This document shows positions 55,935 to 64,000 of a stretch of 64,000 nucleotides of DNA, in pieces. The notes under the pieces are model-generated. The model did not search any database. It was not told where the DNA came from and worked only from the letters and a program-made list of their open reading frames with translations. The stretch is from the NCBI RefSeq assembly GCF_029835735.1, contig NZ_JAOEAL010000001.1, forward strand, positions 3,720,001 through 3,784,000. The letters are read 5' to 3'. Each line of letters starts with the position of its first letter. Within the stretch, counting starts at the first letter, position 1. This DNA comes from Shewanella sp. GD04112. GTDB lineage: Bacteria; Pseudomonadota; Gammaproteobacteria; Enterobacterales; Shewanellaceae. A program made the position numbers and the translations under genes.

Positions 55935-58232
55935 ATGCAGATCCGTTACTTTCTGGCCTTGAGCCTGTTACCGCAAGTTGTCCTGGCAGACGAATCTCCC
56001 ACAGCCTCAGCGTCACAATGCGTCATTGAACCGCCAGTACCTCGTATCGTATCTGAGCCCGGCCTGAGCGCCGCCGATCAAGAGAAAATTCGTATCGTGT
56101 CGGACCGCTCCAACGCCGAAATGGGCAAACAAGCCATTTTTACCGGTGATGTGGTCTTCAGTCAGGGCGACAGACACATTGCCGCCGATGAAGCGATTCT
56201 CGACCAAGCGACCGAGCAGTTCGATGCCAACGGCAACCTCGTTTTCCAAGACAGTATTTTTACCGTTACCGCCGATTCGCTGCAGGCACAGATGCGCAGC
56301 AACCGCGCAACCCTAAAGGGTGCCCAGTATTGGCTACATGGTCAGCAGGTTCACGGCGATGCCGAAAAGCTGCAAATCACCATGAACAACAACCTGATCT
56401 TAACCAACACTAACTTCACCACTTGTCCGCCAGATAATGTTTCTTGGCTGCTCGAAGCAGAAAAAATCAAGATCAACAGCGAAGAAGAATGGGGCGAGAT
56501 TTGGAATGCCAAGCTGAGAGTCGCCGATATTCCGGTGTTCTATATTCCGTATATGACGGTGCCAGTTTCCGATAAACGTAAAACTGGCTTCCTCTACCCA
56601 AGCTTTAGCACCAGCACCACCAACGGTTTTGAAGTTTCCGCACCCTATTATTGGAATATCGCGCCGGAATACGACCTCACCTTCACACCTAACTATATGT
56701 CTAGTCGTGGTTTATTCACCAAGACAGAGTTTCGTTATCTCGCGGGTGAGGCCCAAAATGGTCGCTTGAATTTAGAGTATTTGGGCAATGACCAGATGAT
56801 CAGCGGTAGCCCAAATCGTTACCTCTATAACTGGCAACATCAAGGCGCCATCGATAAAAACTGGCGGGTACTCGCCAACTTTACCGAAGTGTCGGATAAC
56901 AACTATTTCAACGATTTAAAGTCAGATGTGAACCGCGCCACCGATAACCAATTATCGCGGATTGGTGAAGTCAGCTACTTTGAGCGTAACTGGGATATCA
57001 GCACGCGGGTGCAAGACATTAAAGTACTGGGTGAGGACGAAAAACCTTATCAAGTGATGCCACAGGTTAACTTTAACTACCGCGCCGCCGACTTTTGGAA
57101 CAACTTGGACTTTGGCTTTAACTCGGAGCTGACCAATTTCGCCCATCAAGACAGCGACATGAATACTGCTACTCGTCTGCATATGGCGCCTAGCCTGACG
57201 CTGCCTATTCATGGTCCATCTGGCTCATTGACCAGTCAAGTAAAGTTGATGCAAACCAACTATTGGCAGGAACAAAATAACAGTGCCTTCGATGGCTTAG
57301 ACGATACAGTGAGCCGCACGATTCCACAGGTGCGGATCAATGGTCAGATTAACTTCGAGCGCTTTACCGAACTGTTCGATCAAAACTACCGTCAGACGCT
57401 CGAACCTCAGTTCCAGTATTTATACGTAGGTTATGAAGATCAGCGTGGCATCGGTATTTACGATACTGCCCAGTTGCAGGACGACTACTTTGGTCTGTTC
57501 CGTGACCGCCGCTTCTCTGGTCTTGACCGTATCGCCGATGCAAACCAAGTCACCCTAGGTGTGACCACGCGTTTCTTCGACGATCACAACCAAGAGGCGA
57601 CTAAGTTCAGCCTAGGTCAGATCCTCTATCTGCAGGACAGTAAGCTGGGTTACGAAGATAACCTCTTCGAGCAAAATCAATCGACCTCAGTATTGGCCGC
57701 CGAGTTAGATACCCGCTTAAGCCACGACTGGTATTTAGGTGCCGCGATTCAATACGATACCAACTCGAGCGATAACAAGAAGACCGAAGTCACCTTAGAC
57801 TTCCGCCCCGAAGCCAATAAACTACTGCAGCTCAGTTATCGTTATGTGCCGGATCTATTGAACTCCAACACCAACGATCTGGTGAATATTTCCCAAGCGG
57901 GTGTGCGTGGCGCATGGCCGATTAACGACAGTCTGTATTTTGTCGGTAACTGGTACTACGACCTCAACGAGAGCCGCAGCATAGAAACCTATACAGGTTT
58001 CCAGTATGAATCATGCTGTTATGCAATCCGTCTCAGCTATCACTACCGAATTAAGACCAATTACGATGACAACATTGGTTCGGCCGTTATCGATGAGCGC
58101 GAGCAATTTGAAAGCGGTGTTTACCTGAATTTAGTCATCAAAGGACTCGGTGGTTCAGGCCCATTAGGCGTATCGGATATGCTCAATGATGGTCTGTTTA
58201 ACTACAGAAAACCGCTTTATCTGAGGAATTAG
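55935..58232 (+). CDS. lptD: LPS-assembly protein LptD
   Basis: LptD forms the outer-membrane translocon that inserts LPS, together with LptE. The 765-residue precursor has a signal peptide (residues 1-18), a beta-taco OstA/LptA-like N-domain (about 45-200; EKIRIVSDRSNAEMGKQAIF) and a long C-terminal barrel. Disulphide cysteines occur near the start (SQCVIEPP), in the N-domain (FTTCPPD), and paired at the C end (YESCCYAI), as in LptD. The surA-pdxA-rsmA-apaGH order follows. Confidence 0.97.
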   Translation: MQIRYFLALSLLPQVVLADESPTASASQCVIEPPVPRIVSEPGLSAADQEKIRIVSDRSNAEMGKQAIFTGDVVFSQGDRHIAADEAILDQATEQFDANGNLVFQDSIFTVTADSLQAQMRSNRATLKGAQYWLHGQQVHGDAEKLQITMNNNLILTNTNFTTCPPDNVSWLLEAEKIKINSEEEWGEIWNAKLRVADIPVFYIPYMTVPVSDKRKTGFLYPSFSTSTTNGFEVSAPYYWNIAPEYDLTFTPNYMSSRGLFTKTEFRYLAGEAQNGRLNLEYLGNDQMISGSPNRYLYNWQHQGAIDKNWRVLANFTEVSDNNYFNDLKSDVNRATDNQLSRIGEVSYFERNWDISTRVQDIKVLGEDEKPYQVMPQVNFNYRAADFWNNLDFGFNSELTNFAHQDSDMNTATRLHMAPSLTLPIHGPSGSLTSQVKLMQTNYWQEQNNSAFDGLDDTVSRTIPQVRINGQINFERFTELFDQNYRQTLEPQFQYLYVGYEDQRGIGIYDTAQLQDDYFGLFRDRRFSGLDRIADANQVTLGVTTRFFDDHNQEATKFSLGQILYLQDSKLGYEDNLFEQNQSTSVLAAELDTRLSHDWYLGAAIQYDTNSSDNKKTEVTLDFRPEANKLLQLSYRYVPDLLNSNTNDLVNISQAGVRGAWPINDSLYFVGNWYYDLNESRSIETYTGFQYESCCYAIRLSYHYRIKTNYDDNIGSAVIDEREQFESGVYLNLVIKGLGGSGPLGVSDMLNDGLFNYRKPLYLRN

Positions 58233-58452
58233 CAAAGATTTGTGGTAGATTGCTGAACCTCAACAAGGACTGAGAGTCCAAACAGGTTAATGAAAGCCGT
58301 GCGCTCCTCCCCAAAAAAGTCTCGGAACGCACGCTTTTAGAGTTACTAACAAAAGAACATTTAGGCAACTCACTGTAATTTCGATATAAATGGTAAAGTT
58401 AACTTAAATAAGCCGTCGAATTTGACCTTAGAACGTGCCAAGGATTTTGTGG

Positions 58453-59757
58453 ATGAAACCCAGTAAACATCTGATTTTTGCTTTATTTGCACTCGCTATC
58501 AGCCAGCCTACTATGGCCGCTCCCCAGCCAATCGACCGTGTTGCCGTTCAAATCAACGACGGTATTGTGCTCGAAAGTGAAATCACCAACATGATCGACA
58601 CTGTAAAAGCCAATGCAAGAGCCGCGAATCAATCGTTGCCATCCGACAGTGCACTGCGTACTCAGGTTATCGAGCGACTCATCCTCACCCGTTTGCAGTT
58701 GCAGATGGCGGATCGTATCGGTCTGCATATCGGTGACTTACAGTTAGACCAAGCGATTGAAAACATTGCCCGCGAACAAAAAATGACCGTGGCGCAAATG
58801 CAGCAAAAAATCGAGAGCGAAGGGTTAAGCTTCAGCCAATACCGTGAGCAACTGCGTGAAGAAATCACCCTAGGTGAAATCCAACGTATCCAAGTTCAAC
58901 GCCGTATCCAAGTATCACCACAGGAAATCACCGGCCTGGTAAAACTGATCCAAGAGCAAGGTATGAAGGACGTCGAATACCAAATCGGCCATATCCTGAT
59001 TGACGTACCTAACAACCCAAGCAGTGAACAACTGGAAGCCTCCAGCAAGCGCGCGAACGCCGTACTCGAGCGTTTAAAGAGTGGTGAGGATTTCCGCCGC
59101 ACCGCCATCGCCTCTTCATCGGGTCCTAAGGCGCTGGAAGGCGGTATCTGGGATTACATGAACATCAACGAGATGCCAACACTGTTTGCGGAAGTCATCA
59201 ATGGCGCCAAGAAAGGCGATATTATCGGCCCAATCAAGAGTGGCGCAGGTTTCCACATCATCAAGATCATGGATGCCCGTGGTTTACAAACCAAAGAAAT
59301 TGAAGAAGTTAGAGCGCGTCACATCCTGCTCAAGCCATCGCCAATTCTGTCGGAAGACCGTGCTAAGGCCATGTTAGAGCAGTTCTTAAAGCAAATTCGC
59401 TCTGGCGAAGCCAAGTTTGAAGATTTAGCGCGTCAATATTCTGAAGATCCAGGTTCAGCAGCCAAAGGTGGTGAACTGGGTTGGGCAGAGCCAAGCATTT
59501 ATGTGCCAGAGTTTGCGCAAACGCTGAATAGCTTAAGCCAAGATCAAATCAGTGAGCCTTTCCGTACGACCCACGGCTGGCATATCACACAACTGGAAGA
59601 GCGCAGAAAAACCGATGCCACGGATCAATTTAATACTAACCGTGCGCACCAACTGATCTTCCGTCGCAAATTTAATGAAGAACTGCAAAACTGGCTAGAC
59701 GAAATGCGTGCCGACGCATACATTGAAGTCTTTCAGCCTGAGTCAAACCGAGGTTAA
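58453..59757 (+). CDS. surA: Periplasmic chaperone and peptidyl-prolyl isomerase SurA
   Basis: SurA escorts outer-membrane proteins to BAM. The ATG at 58453 (AAGGA upstream) gives 434 residues with a signal peptide, a helical N-domain (QPIDRVAVQINDGIVLESEI), two parvulin domains (about 175-275 and 285-385), and a C-terminal helix. The frame opens at a GTG six codons earlier. It precedes pdxA by six bases and is probably cotranscribed with it. Confidence 0.96.
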   Translation: MKPSKHLIFALFALAISQPTMAAPQPIDRVAVQINDGIVLESEITNMIDTVKANARAANQSLPSDSALRTQVIERLILTRLQLQMADRIGLHIGDLQLDQAIENIAREQKMTVAQMQQKIESEGLSFSQYREQLREEITLGEIQRIQVQRRIQVSPQEITGLVKLIQEQGMKDVEYQIGHILIDVPNNPSSEQLEASSKRANAVLERLKSGEDFRRTAIASSSGPKALEGGIWDYMNINEMPTLFAEVINGAKKGDIIGPIKSGAGFHIIKIMDARGLQTKEIEEVRARHILLKPSPILSEDRAKAMLEQFLKQIRSGEAKFEDLARQYSEDPGSAAKGGELGWAEPSIYVPEFAQTLNSLSQDQISEPFRTTHGWHITQLEERRKTDATDQFNTNRAHQLIFRRKFNEELQNWLDEMRADAYIEVFQPESNRG

Positions 59758-59763
59758 GGTAAA

Positions 59764-60750
59764 TTGACCACTAAACGTATTGCCGTTACCCCCGGAGAAC
59801 CTGCGGGTATCGGCCCCGATTTAGTCGTGCAACTCGCTCAGCAGGCTTGGCCTGCTGAGTTAGTCGTTTGTGCGGATCCCGAATTATTAGCCAGCCGAGC
59901 TAAACGACTCGGCCTGAATGTCACGTTTCGCCCTTACTTGCCCGAGCAACCGCCTAAACCGCAGGAAGCGGGCACACTCACCATTGCGCCTTTCAAACTG
60001 GTAACAGACGCCGTTTGTGGCCAACTCGATGATCAGAACAGTGCTTACGTGGTAGAAACCCTGCGTTATGCGGGTGAAAAAAACATGAGCGGCGAATTTG
60101 ATGCCGTAGTTACAGGCCCGGTCCATAAAGGGATCATCAACCAAGCGGGGATTTCCTTTAGCGGCCATACCGAGTTTTTTGCCCATCAGGCCAACTGCCC
60201 AGATGTGGTCATGATGTTAGCAACCCAAGGTTTACAGGTGGCACTGGTGACCACCCATATCCCTCTGGCCTATGTGGCAAAAGCCATTACGCGCCAGCGT
60301 TTGCATCATATTATCAAGATCTTACACGCTGACCTTATCAGCAAGTTTGCCATTGCTTCCCCTAAAATTTATGTCTGTGGTTTAAACCCACACGCGGGTG
60401 AAGACGGCCATCTTGGCCGGGAAGAAATCGATGTGATTATTCCGGCACTGAACGAACTGCGTGAAGAATATCAAATGAACATTGTCGGCCCTCTGCCCGC
60501 CGACACCCTGTTCCAACCTAAATATTTACAGGACGCGGATGTCGTGTTGGCCATGTACCATGACCAAGGCTTACCCGTTCTAAAGTCACAGGGATTTGGC
60601 AAATCGGTAAACATTACCTTAGGTTTACCTTATATCCGTACCTCGGTTGACCATGGTACGGCGCTCGATCTTGCGGGAACTGGCAAAGCCGATATTGGCA
60701 GTTTTGTCTGCGCCTTGAATAAAGCCATTGAGTTATCCTCAAAAAACTAA
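59764..60750 (+). CDS. pdxA: 4-hydroxythreonine-4-phosphate dehydrogenase
   Basis: PdxA oxidises 4-phosphohydroxy-L-threonine in vitamin B6 synthesis. The 328-residue protein has TPGEPAGIGPDL (about residues 9-20), TGPVHKG, GHTEFFA, and the metal-site VDHGTALDLAGTGKAD. The start is TTG at 59764, with AAGG upstream, in the surA-pdxA-rsmA operon. Confidence 0.96.
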   Translation: MTTKRIAVTPGEPAGIGPDLVVQLAQQAWPAELVVCADPELLASRAKRLGLNVTFRPYLPEQPPKPQEAGTLTIAPFKLVTDAVCGQLDDQNSAYVVETLRYAGEKNMSGEFDAVVTGPVHKGIINQAGISFSGHTEFFAHQANCPDVVMMLATQGLQVALVTTHIPLAYVAKAITRQRLHHIIKILHADLISKFAIASPKIYVCGLNPHAGEDGHLGREEIDVIIPALNELREEYQMNIVGPLPADTLFQPKYLQDADVVLAMYHDQGLPVLKSQGFGKSVNITLGLPYIRTSVDHGTALDLAGTGKADIGSFVCALNKAIELSSKN

Positions 60751-60764
60751 ACGATTAGATATTA

Positions 60765-61571
60765 ATGAGTAGCAAAGTACATTTAGGCCACACGGCCAGA
60801 AAGCGTTTCGGACAAAACTTCTTAACCGATGACAATGTGATTAACCGCATTGTGGGTGCGATCGCCCCCGATAATGACCATGTGATGGTCGAAATCGGCC
60901 CCGGCCTTGGCGCCTTAACCGAACCTGTCGCCACGGCGATAGATAACCTGACCGTGGTTGAGTTAGACCGCGATCTGGTTGAGCGCTTGCAGAATCACCC
61001 TGTACTTAAGGATAAGCTCACGATTCACCAAGGCGATGCGCTACAGTTCGACTTTAGCCAGTTGGTGGTACCGGGTAAAAAACTCAAAGTGTTTGGTAAC
61101 TTACCCTATAACATTTCAACCCCTTTGATGTTCCATCTGTTCGAATTTGCCGAGCAGATTGAAACCATGCACTTTATGCTGCAAAAAGAAGTGGTGCTGC
61201 GCTTATCGGCAAGCCCAGGCAACAAGGCCTATGGCCGCTTAACTGTGATGGCACAGTACTTCTGCCAAGTGGTTCCCGTGCTCGAAGTGCCGCCCCATAG
61301 CTTTGCGCCACCGCCTAAGGTCGATTCGGCCGTGGTTCGTCTACTGCCCTATGCCGAAAAACCATTCCCTTGTAAGGATGTGAATGTACTGCGCCAGCTC
61401 TGCACCACGGCCTTTAACATGCGCCGTAAAACACTGCGTAATAACCTCAAGCAAGTGTTGAGCGATGAAGAGTTTGAGCAACTAGGCATAGATCCCAACC
61501 TGCGCCCTGAGCAAATCAGCGTTGAACAATATGTCGCCATGGCGAATATGGTGTGTGATAAGCAGGCTTAA
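60765..61571 (+). CDS. rsmA: 16S rRNA (adenine1518-N6/adenine1519-N6)-dimethyltransferase
   Basis: RsmA (KsgA) dimethylates A1518 and A1519 late in 30S assembly. The 268-residue protein starts with RKRFGQNFLTDD, has the SAM-binding VEIGPGLGALTE (about residues 43-54), and the catalytic NLPYNIS. Loss causes kasugamycin resistance in E. coli. It continues the pdxA operon. Confidence 0.97.
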   Translation: MSSKVHLGHTARKRFGQNFLTDDNVINRIVGAIAPDNDHVMVEIGPGLGALTEPVATAIDNLTVVELDRDLVERLQNHPVLKDKLTIHQGDALQFDFSQLVVPGKKLKVFGNLPYNISTPLMFHLFEFAEQIETMHFMLQKEVVLRLSASPGNKAYGRLTVMAQYFCQVVPVLEVPPHSFAPPPKVDSAVVRLLPYAEKPFPCKDVNVLRQLCTTAFNMRRKTLRNNLKQVLSDEEFEQLGIDPNLRPEQISVEQYVAMANMVCDKQA

Positions 61572-61626
61572 GCAATATCAGTTTGATGGGCACTTTAGGG
61601 TGCCCTATCTTATTAAAGGGAGCAGC

Positions 61627-62007
61627 ATGAGCGCATTGGATGACTCAATCCGAGTCGAAGTCAAAACCGAATACATTGAACAACAATCCTCGCCCGAGGA
61701 TCAGAAATACCTCTTTAGCTACACTATCACCATAGTTAACCTCGGTGAGCAAGCCGCCAAACTCGAAACCCGCCACTGGATTATTACCGACGCCAACGGC
61801 AAAATCAGTGAAGTGCAAGGCGCAGGCGTCGTCGGCGAAACCCCAACGATTCCCCCCAATACCGCCTACCAATATACTAGCGGCACCGTACTCGATACGC
61901 CCCTTGGCATTATGTATGGCACTTATGGTATGGTCAGCGAATCTGGCGAACGTTTCAAGGCGACGATTAAGCCCTTCCGTTTAGCACTCCCCGGTTTATT
62001 ACACTGA
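61627..62007 (+). CDS. apaG: Co2+/Mg2+ efflux-associated protein ApaG
   Basis: The 126-residue ApaG-type beta-sandwich begins MSALDDSIRVEVKTEYIEQQ. GAGVVGETPTIPPNTAYQYTSG and GIMYGTYGMV are typical. The larger frame opens at 61522 inside rsmA, but the ATG at 61627 has GGGAGCAGC upstream and is the normal start. Function is uncertain. It is next to apaH, the usual partner. Confidence 0.93.
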   Translation: MSALDDSIRVEVKTEYIEQQSSPEDQKYLFSYTITIVNLGEQAAKLETRHWIITDANGKISEVQGAGVVGETPTIPPNTAYQYTSGTVLDTPLGIMYGTYGMVSESGERFKATIKPFRLALPGLLH

Positions 62008-62028
62008 TTTATAAATAGAAAGGATATT

Positions 62029-62853
62029 GTGGCCCATTATTTTGTTGGTGATGTCCAAGGCTGTTTTGCCGAATTAAAACGATTACTTGCTGAGGTCGAC
62101 TTTAACCCATCCCGCGATGAACTCTGGGCGGTGGGCGATTTGGTCGCAAGAGGTCCCGATTCATTAGCCACGCTGCGCTATTTTCAGTCCCTAGGGGATG
62201 CGGGCAAAACCGTCCTCGGTAATCACGATCTGCATCTGCTCGCTCTCCATGGCAAACTCAAGCGGGATAAACCCAGCGATAACCTTGCGCCACTGTTAAA
62301 TGCGCCTGATATTGCCAGTTTAATCTATTGGTTAAGGCAGCAACCCTTAATGCGGGAGTTGCCAGAGCACAAGGTCATCATGACCCACGCTGGTGTGCCG
62401 CCACAATGGTCATTAGACGTCTTAAGGCAAGAGTCGCAACTTGTCAGCCAAGCCCTCAAGCAGAGTGATTACCTCGAAGCATTGATAAGCCAAATGTACA
62501 GCGATACTGCGGAGCGTTGGGATCCAAGCGCCATAGGCTTAAACCGCCTGCGCTTTTGTATCAATGCCCTGACCCGCATGCGTTATCTGTATGTCGATGG
62601 TCATTTAGATTTTGACTGTAAACAGCCACCAGAGGACTGTAACAATCCACAGCTACGACCTTGGTTTGAATTTACCTCTGCGTTACGCCAGAGTCACACT
62701 TTGGTGTTTGGACATTGGGCGGCATTGATGGGTAAAGTGAACGATCCCAAACTAAAAGCGCTAGACACAGGCTGTTGCTGGGGCGAACATCTAACCCTAT
62801 GGCATCTTGAAAAAGACCAAAAAATTACCCAAAAAAAGTTAAAAAAGGGTTAA
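62029..62853 (+). CDS. apaH: Bis(5'-nucleosyl)-tetraphosphatase (symmetrical)
   Basis: ApaH hydrolyses Ap4A to ADP and also removes Np4 RNA caps. The 274-residue metallophosphatase has GDVQGC, GDLVARGPDS, GNHDLHLL and FGHWAALMG as metal/catalytic motifs. The start is GTG with AAGGATATT upstream. Its stop TAA overlaps the -35 of the sigma-28 promoter of the next gene. Confidence 0.95.
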   Translation: MAHYFVGDVQGCFAELKRLLAEVDFNPSRDELWAVGDLVARGPDSLATLRYFQSLGDAGKTVLGNHDLHLLALHGKLKRDKPSDNLAPLLNAPDIASLIYWLRQQPLMRELPEHKVIMTHAGVPPQWSLDVLRQESQLVSQALKQSDYLEALISQMYSDTAERWDPSAIGLNRLRFCINALTRMRYLYVDGHLDFDCKQPPEDCNNPQLRPWFEFTSALRQSHTLVFGHWAALMGKVNDPKLKALDTGCCWGEHLTLWHLEKDQKITQKKLKKG

Positions 62854-62877
62854 ACTAAGCCCGAGAGTGGTCGATAT
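62851..62877 (+). promoter_or_regulatory. Sigma-28 (FliA) promoter of the chemoreceptor gene
   Basis: TAAA (62851-62854, the apaH stop), a 15-base spacer, and GTCGATAT (62870-62877) match the FliA consensus TAAA-N15-GCCGATAA at ten of twelve fixed bases. It lies about 75 bases upstream of the chemoreceptor ATG. Flagellar regulation of a chemoreceptor is expected. Confidence 0.7.
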
Positions 62878-62949
62878 ACGACAGTACCCTATGCCCTGAA
62901 TTTAATAATCTTTTCATTCGGAATAATATAATAATAACCGGAGTATCCT

Positions 62950-64000
62950 ATGAAAGTTAATGTAGCCACCCGAGTCATTGGCGGGTTTAGTGTTGTTACA
63001 CTTTTACTTGTGTTGTTAGGATTTACCTCGTACCTGACGAACATTAGCCTCAAAGATAGTTCGGCAATGATGCAAGAGTTAAGCTTGCCTGCCCTGAAGG
63101 CCACCACTCATTTAACCGAATCCTTGAGCGAACAACAGCGCCAAGTGCTCATTGCCTTTCATGCGCCAAAATCCTCTAACATTCCCGATATCCGTAAAGT
63201 CTTTAGCGACCACGGTAGCCAGTTTAAAAATGAGATCAGTAACCTAACGCGACTGGTTCAAGGGCAAGCGAACCTTTCATCGTTGATCTCACAACTGGAT
63301 GGCAGTTTCTCGACCTTTGAACGTGACAGCCTCGCCATGCTCAATGAGCGCGAAGCAACCCTCAGCAAACAAGAGCAACTCATCGGATTAAAGAAAAAGC
63401 TGGAAAATGCCGCCGATGACGCCTCATCGGGATTACTCGATATTATCGACCTAGAAAACAGCCAAAACCCCGATGCTCAAAGTCTTGCGGCATCGGCAAG
63501 CGCTATCGATACCAGCATGGGCAATATCATCACCACCATTACCGATTTAGTCACCAATGACGAAATGAGTAAGCATGAGCTTATTTCTAAAGAACTCGAC
63601 TACATCCTGAGCGAGAGCAAAAACAAGCTTGAGTACGTCAACCGCCATGCGCAGGATATTGTGGATGCGGACACCTTAAAATCTGTCAACGAAGACATTA
63701 AAAAAGTCCTTGGGCTGCTCGAAGGCTCTGACTCTATGGTGCAACTTAAGGCGAGCCAATTAACCCACGCTCAGGCGGCGGCAAATCAACTGGCCATCAT
63801 TGAGAAAGACGTCAAAGTTATTGACCGCAATATGGAAGATGTAAGTAATAACATTGAGTCGGCTGCCGCAGAAATGAGCCAAGCCACCATAGCCAAAATT
63901 GATGCAGCCAGTATCCGTACCATTATCGTGGTGCTAATCGCTATCGTTGCCGCCGTCATCATCAGTTTTGCCGTGGTTGCGCCATTGAAGCGTTCACTCT
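62950..64000 (+). CDS. Methyl-accepting chemotaxis protein (partial, runs off the end)
   Basis: The frame opens at the ATG at 62950, with CCGGAG six bases upstream, and stays open to the end of the window (350 codons). It has a first membrane helix (about residues 7-28, IGGFSVVTLLLVLLGFTSYL), a long helical periplasmic sensor (about 30-320, with coiled-coil character), and a second helix (IVVLIAIVAAVIISFAVV) followed by PLKRSL, the start of a HAMP domain. The signalling domain lies beyond the window. The large sensor suggests a helical-bundle ligand domain; the ligand is unknown. Confidence 0.9.
   Translation, partial: MKVNVATRVIGGFSVVTLLLVLLGFTSYLTNISLKDSSAMMQELSLPALKATTHLTESLSEQQRQVLIAFHAPKSSNIPDIRKVFSDHGSQFKNEISNLTRLVQGQANLSSLISQLDGSFSTFERDSLAMLNEREATLSKQEQLIGLKKKLENAADDASSGLLDIIDLENSQNPDAQSLAASASAIDTSMGNIITTITDLVTNDEMSKHELISKELDYILSESKNKLEYVNRHAQDIVDADTLKSVNEDIKKVLGLLEGSDSMVQLKASQLTHAQAAANQLAIIEKDVKVIDRNMEDVSNNIESAAAEMSQATIAKIDAASIRTIIVVLIAIVAAVIISFAVVAPLKRSL

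Overview
The window is chromosomal DNA of a gammaproteobacterium, almost certainly Shewanella (close to the S. oneidensis / MR-4 / ANA-3 group). This is inferred from the type and order of genes: oadGAB, pssA, rluD-pgeF-clpB with divergent bamD, a DUF3019/MipA two-component cluster, cysM next to cysPTWA, and amgK-murU beside lptD-surA-pdxA-rsmA-apaG-apaH. No database search was possible, so the species is not fixed.

Layout. Positions 1-6.5 kb hold the end of an unidentified gene, yqaA, a dicarboxylate/amino-acid symporter, a 55-residue membrane protein and the sodium-pumping oxaloacetate decarboxylase operon oadGAB (minus strand), preceded by a near-perfect PdhR-type palindrome. 6.5-11.9 kb is one rRNA operon on the minus strand (16S, 23S, 5S) with tandem promoters, boxA sites, two terminators and the relic of a second 5S gene. 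12.2-19.7 kb holds pssA, a DUF4124 protein, clpB (with a sigma-32 promoter), pgeF, rluD, bamD, and tRNA-Phe plus two tRNA-Leu genes. 19.8-26.8 kb has a chemoreceptor, flavohaemoglobin hmp with an FNR box, rsuA with a cysteine-rich regulator, an FMN reductase, a VOC protein and an acetate transporter. 27.5-33.4 kb carries a small secreted protein, the MipA/OmpV-DUF3019-response regulator-histidine kinase cluster, a DUF1289 protein, a DUF4136 lipoprotein and cysM. 33.6-37.8 kb is the sulfate/thiosulfate importer cysPTWA. 37.8-47.5 kb holds an HlyD/DUF3302 pair, an unknown small protein, a Ycf46-like AAA ATPase, purT, and a DUF3142 lipoprotein coupled to a large TPR lipoprotein.

47.5-51.4 kb is the one clearly accessory segment. 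It contains two integron gene cassettes without an integrase nearby. Each cassette's 5' boundary is the exact reverse complement of the inner core site of its own attC, as recombined circular cassettes require. Cassette 1 encodes a PD-(D/E)XK nuclease-like membrane protein and cassette 2 a small lipoprotein. Next to them is an intact IS3-family element with an A6G frameshift window and a GC-rich hairpin sequence on its left flank.

51.5-64 kb returns to core genome: a D-2-hydroxyacid dehydrogenase, an outer-membrane barrel protein, djlA, murU-amgK (cell-wall sugar recycling), then lptD-surA-pdxA-rsmA-apaG-apaH, and finally a chemoreceptor cut by the window end, with a sigma-28 promoter overlapping the apaH stop codon.
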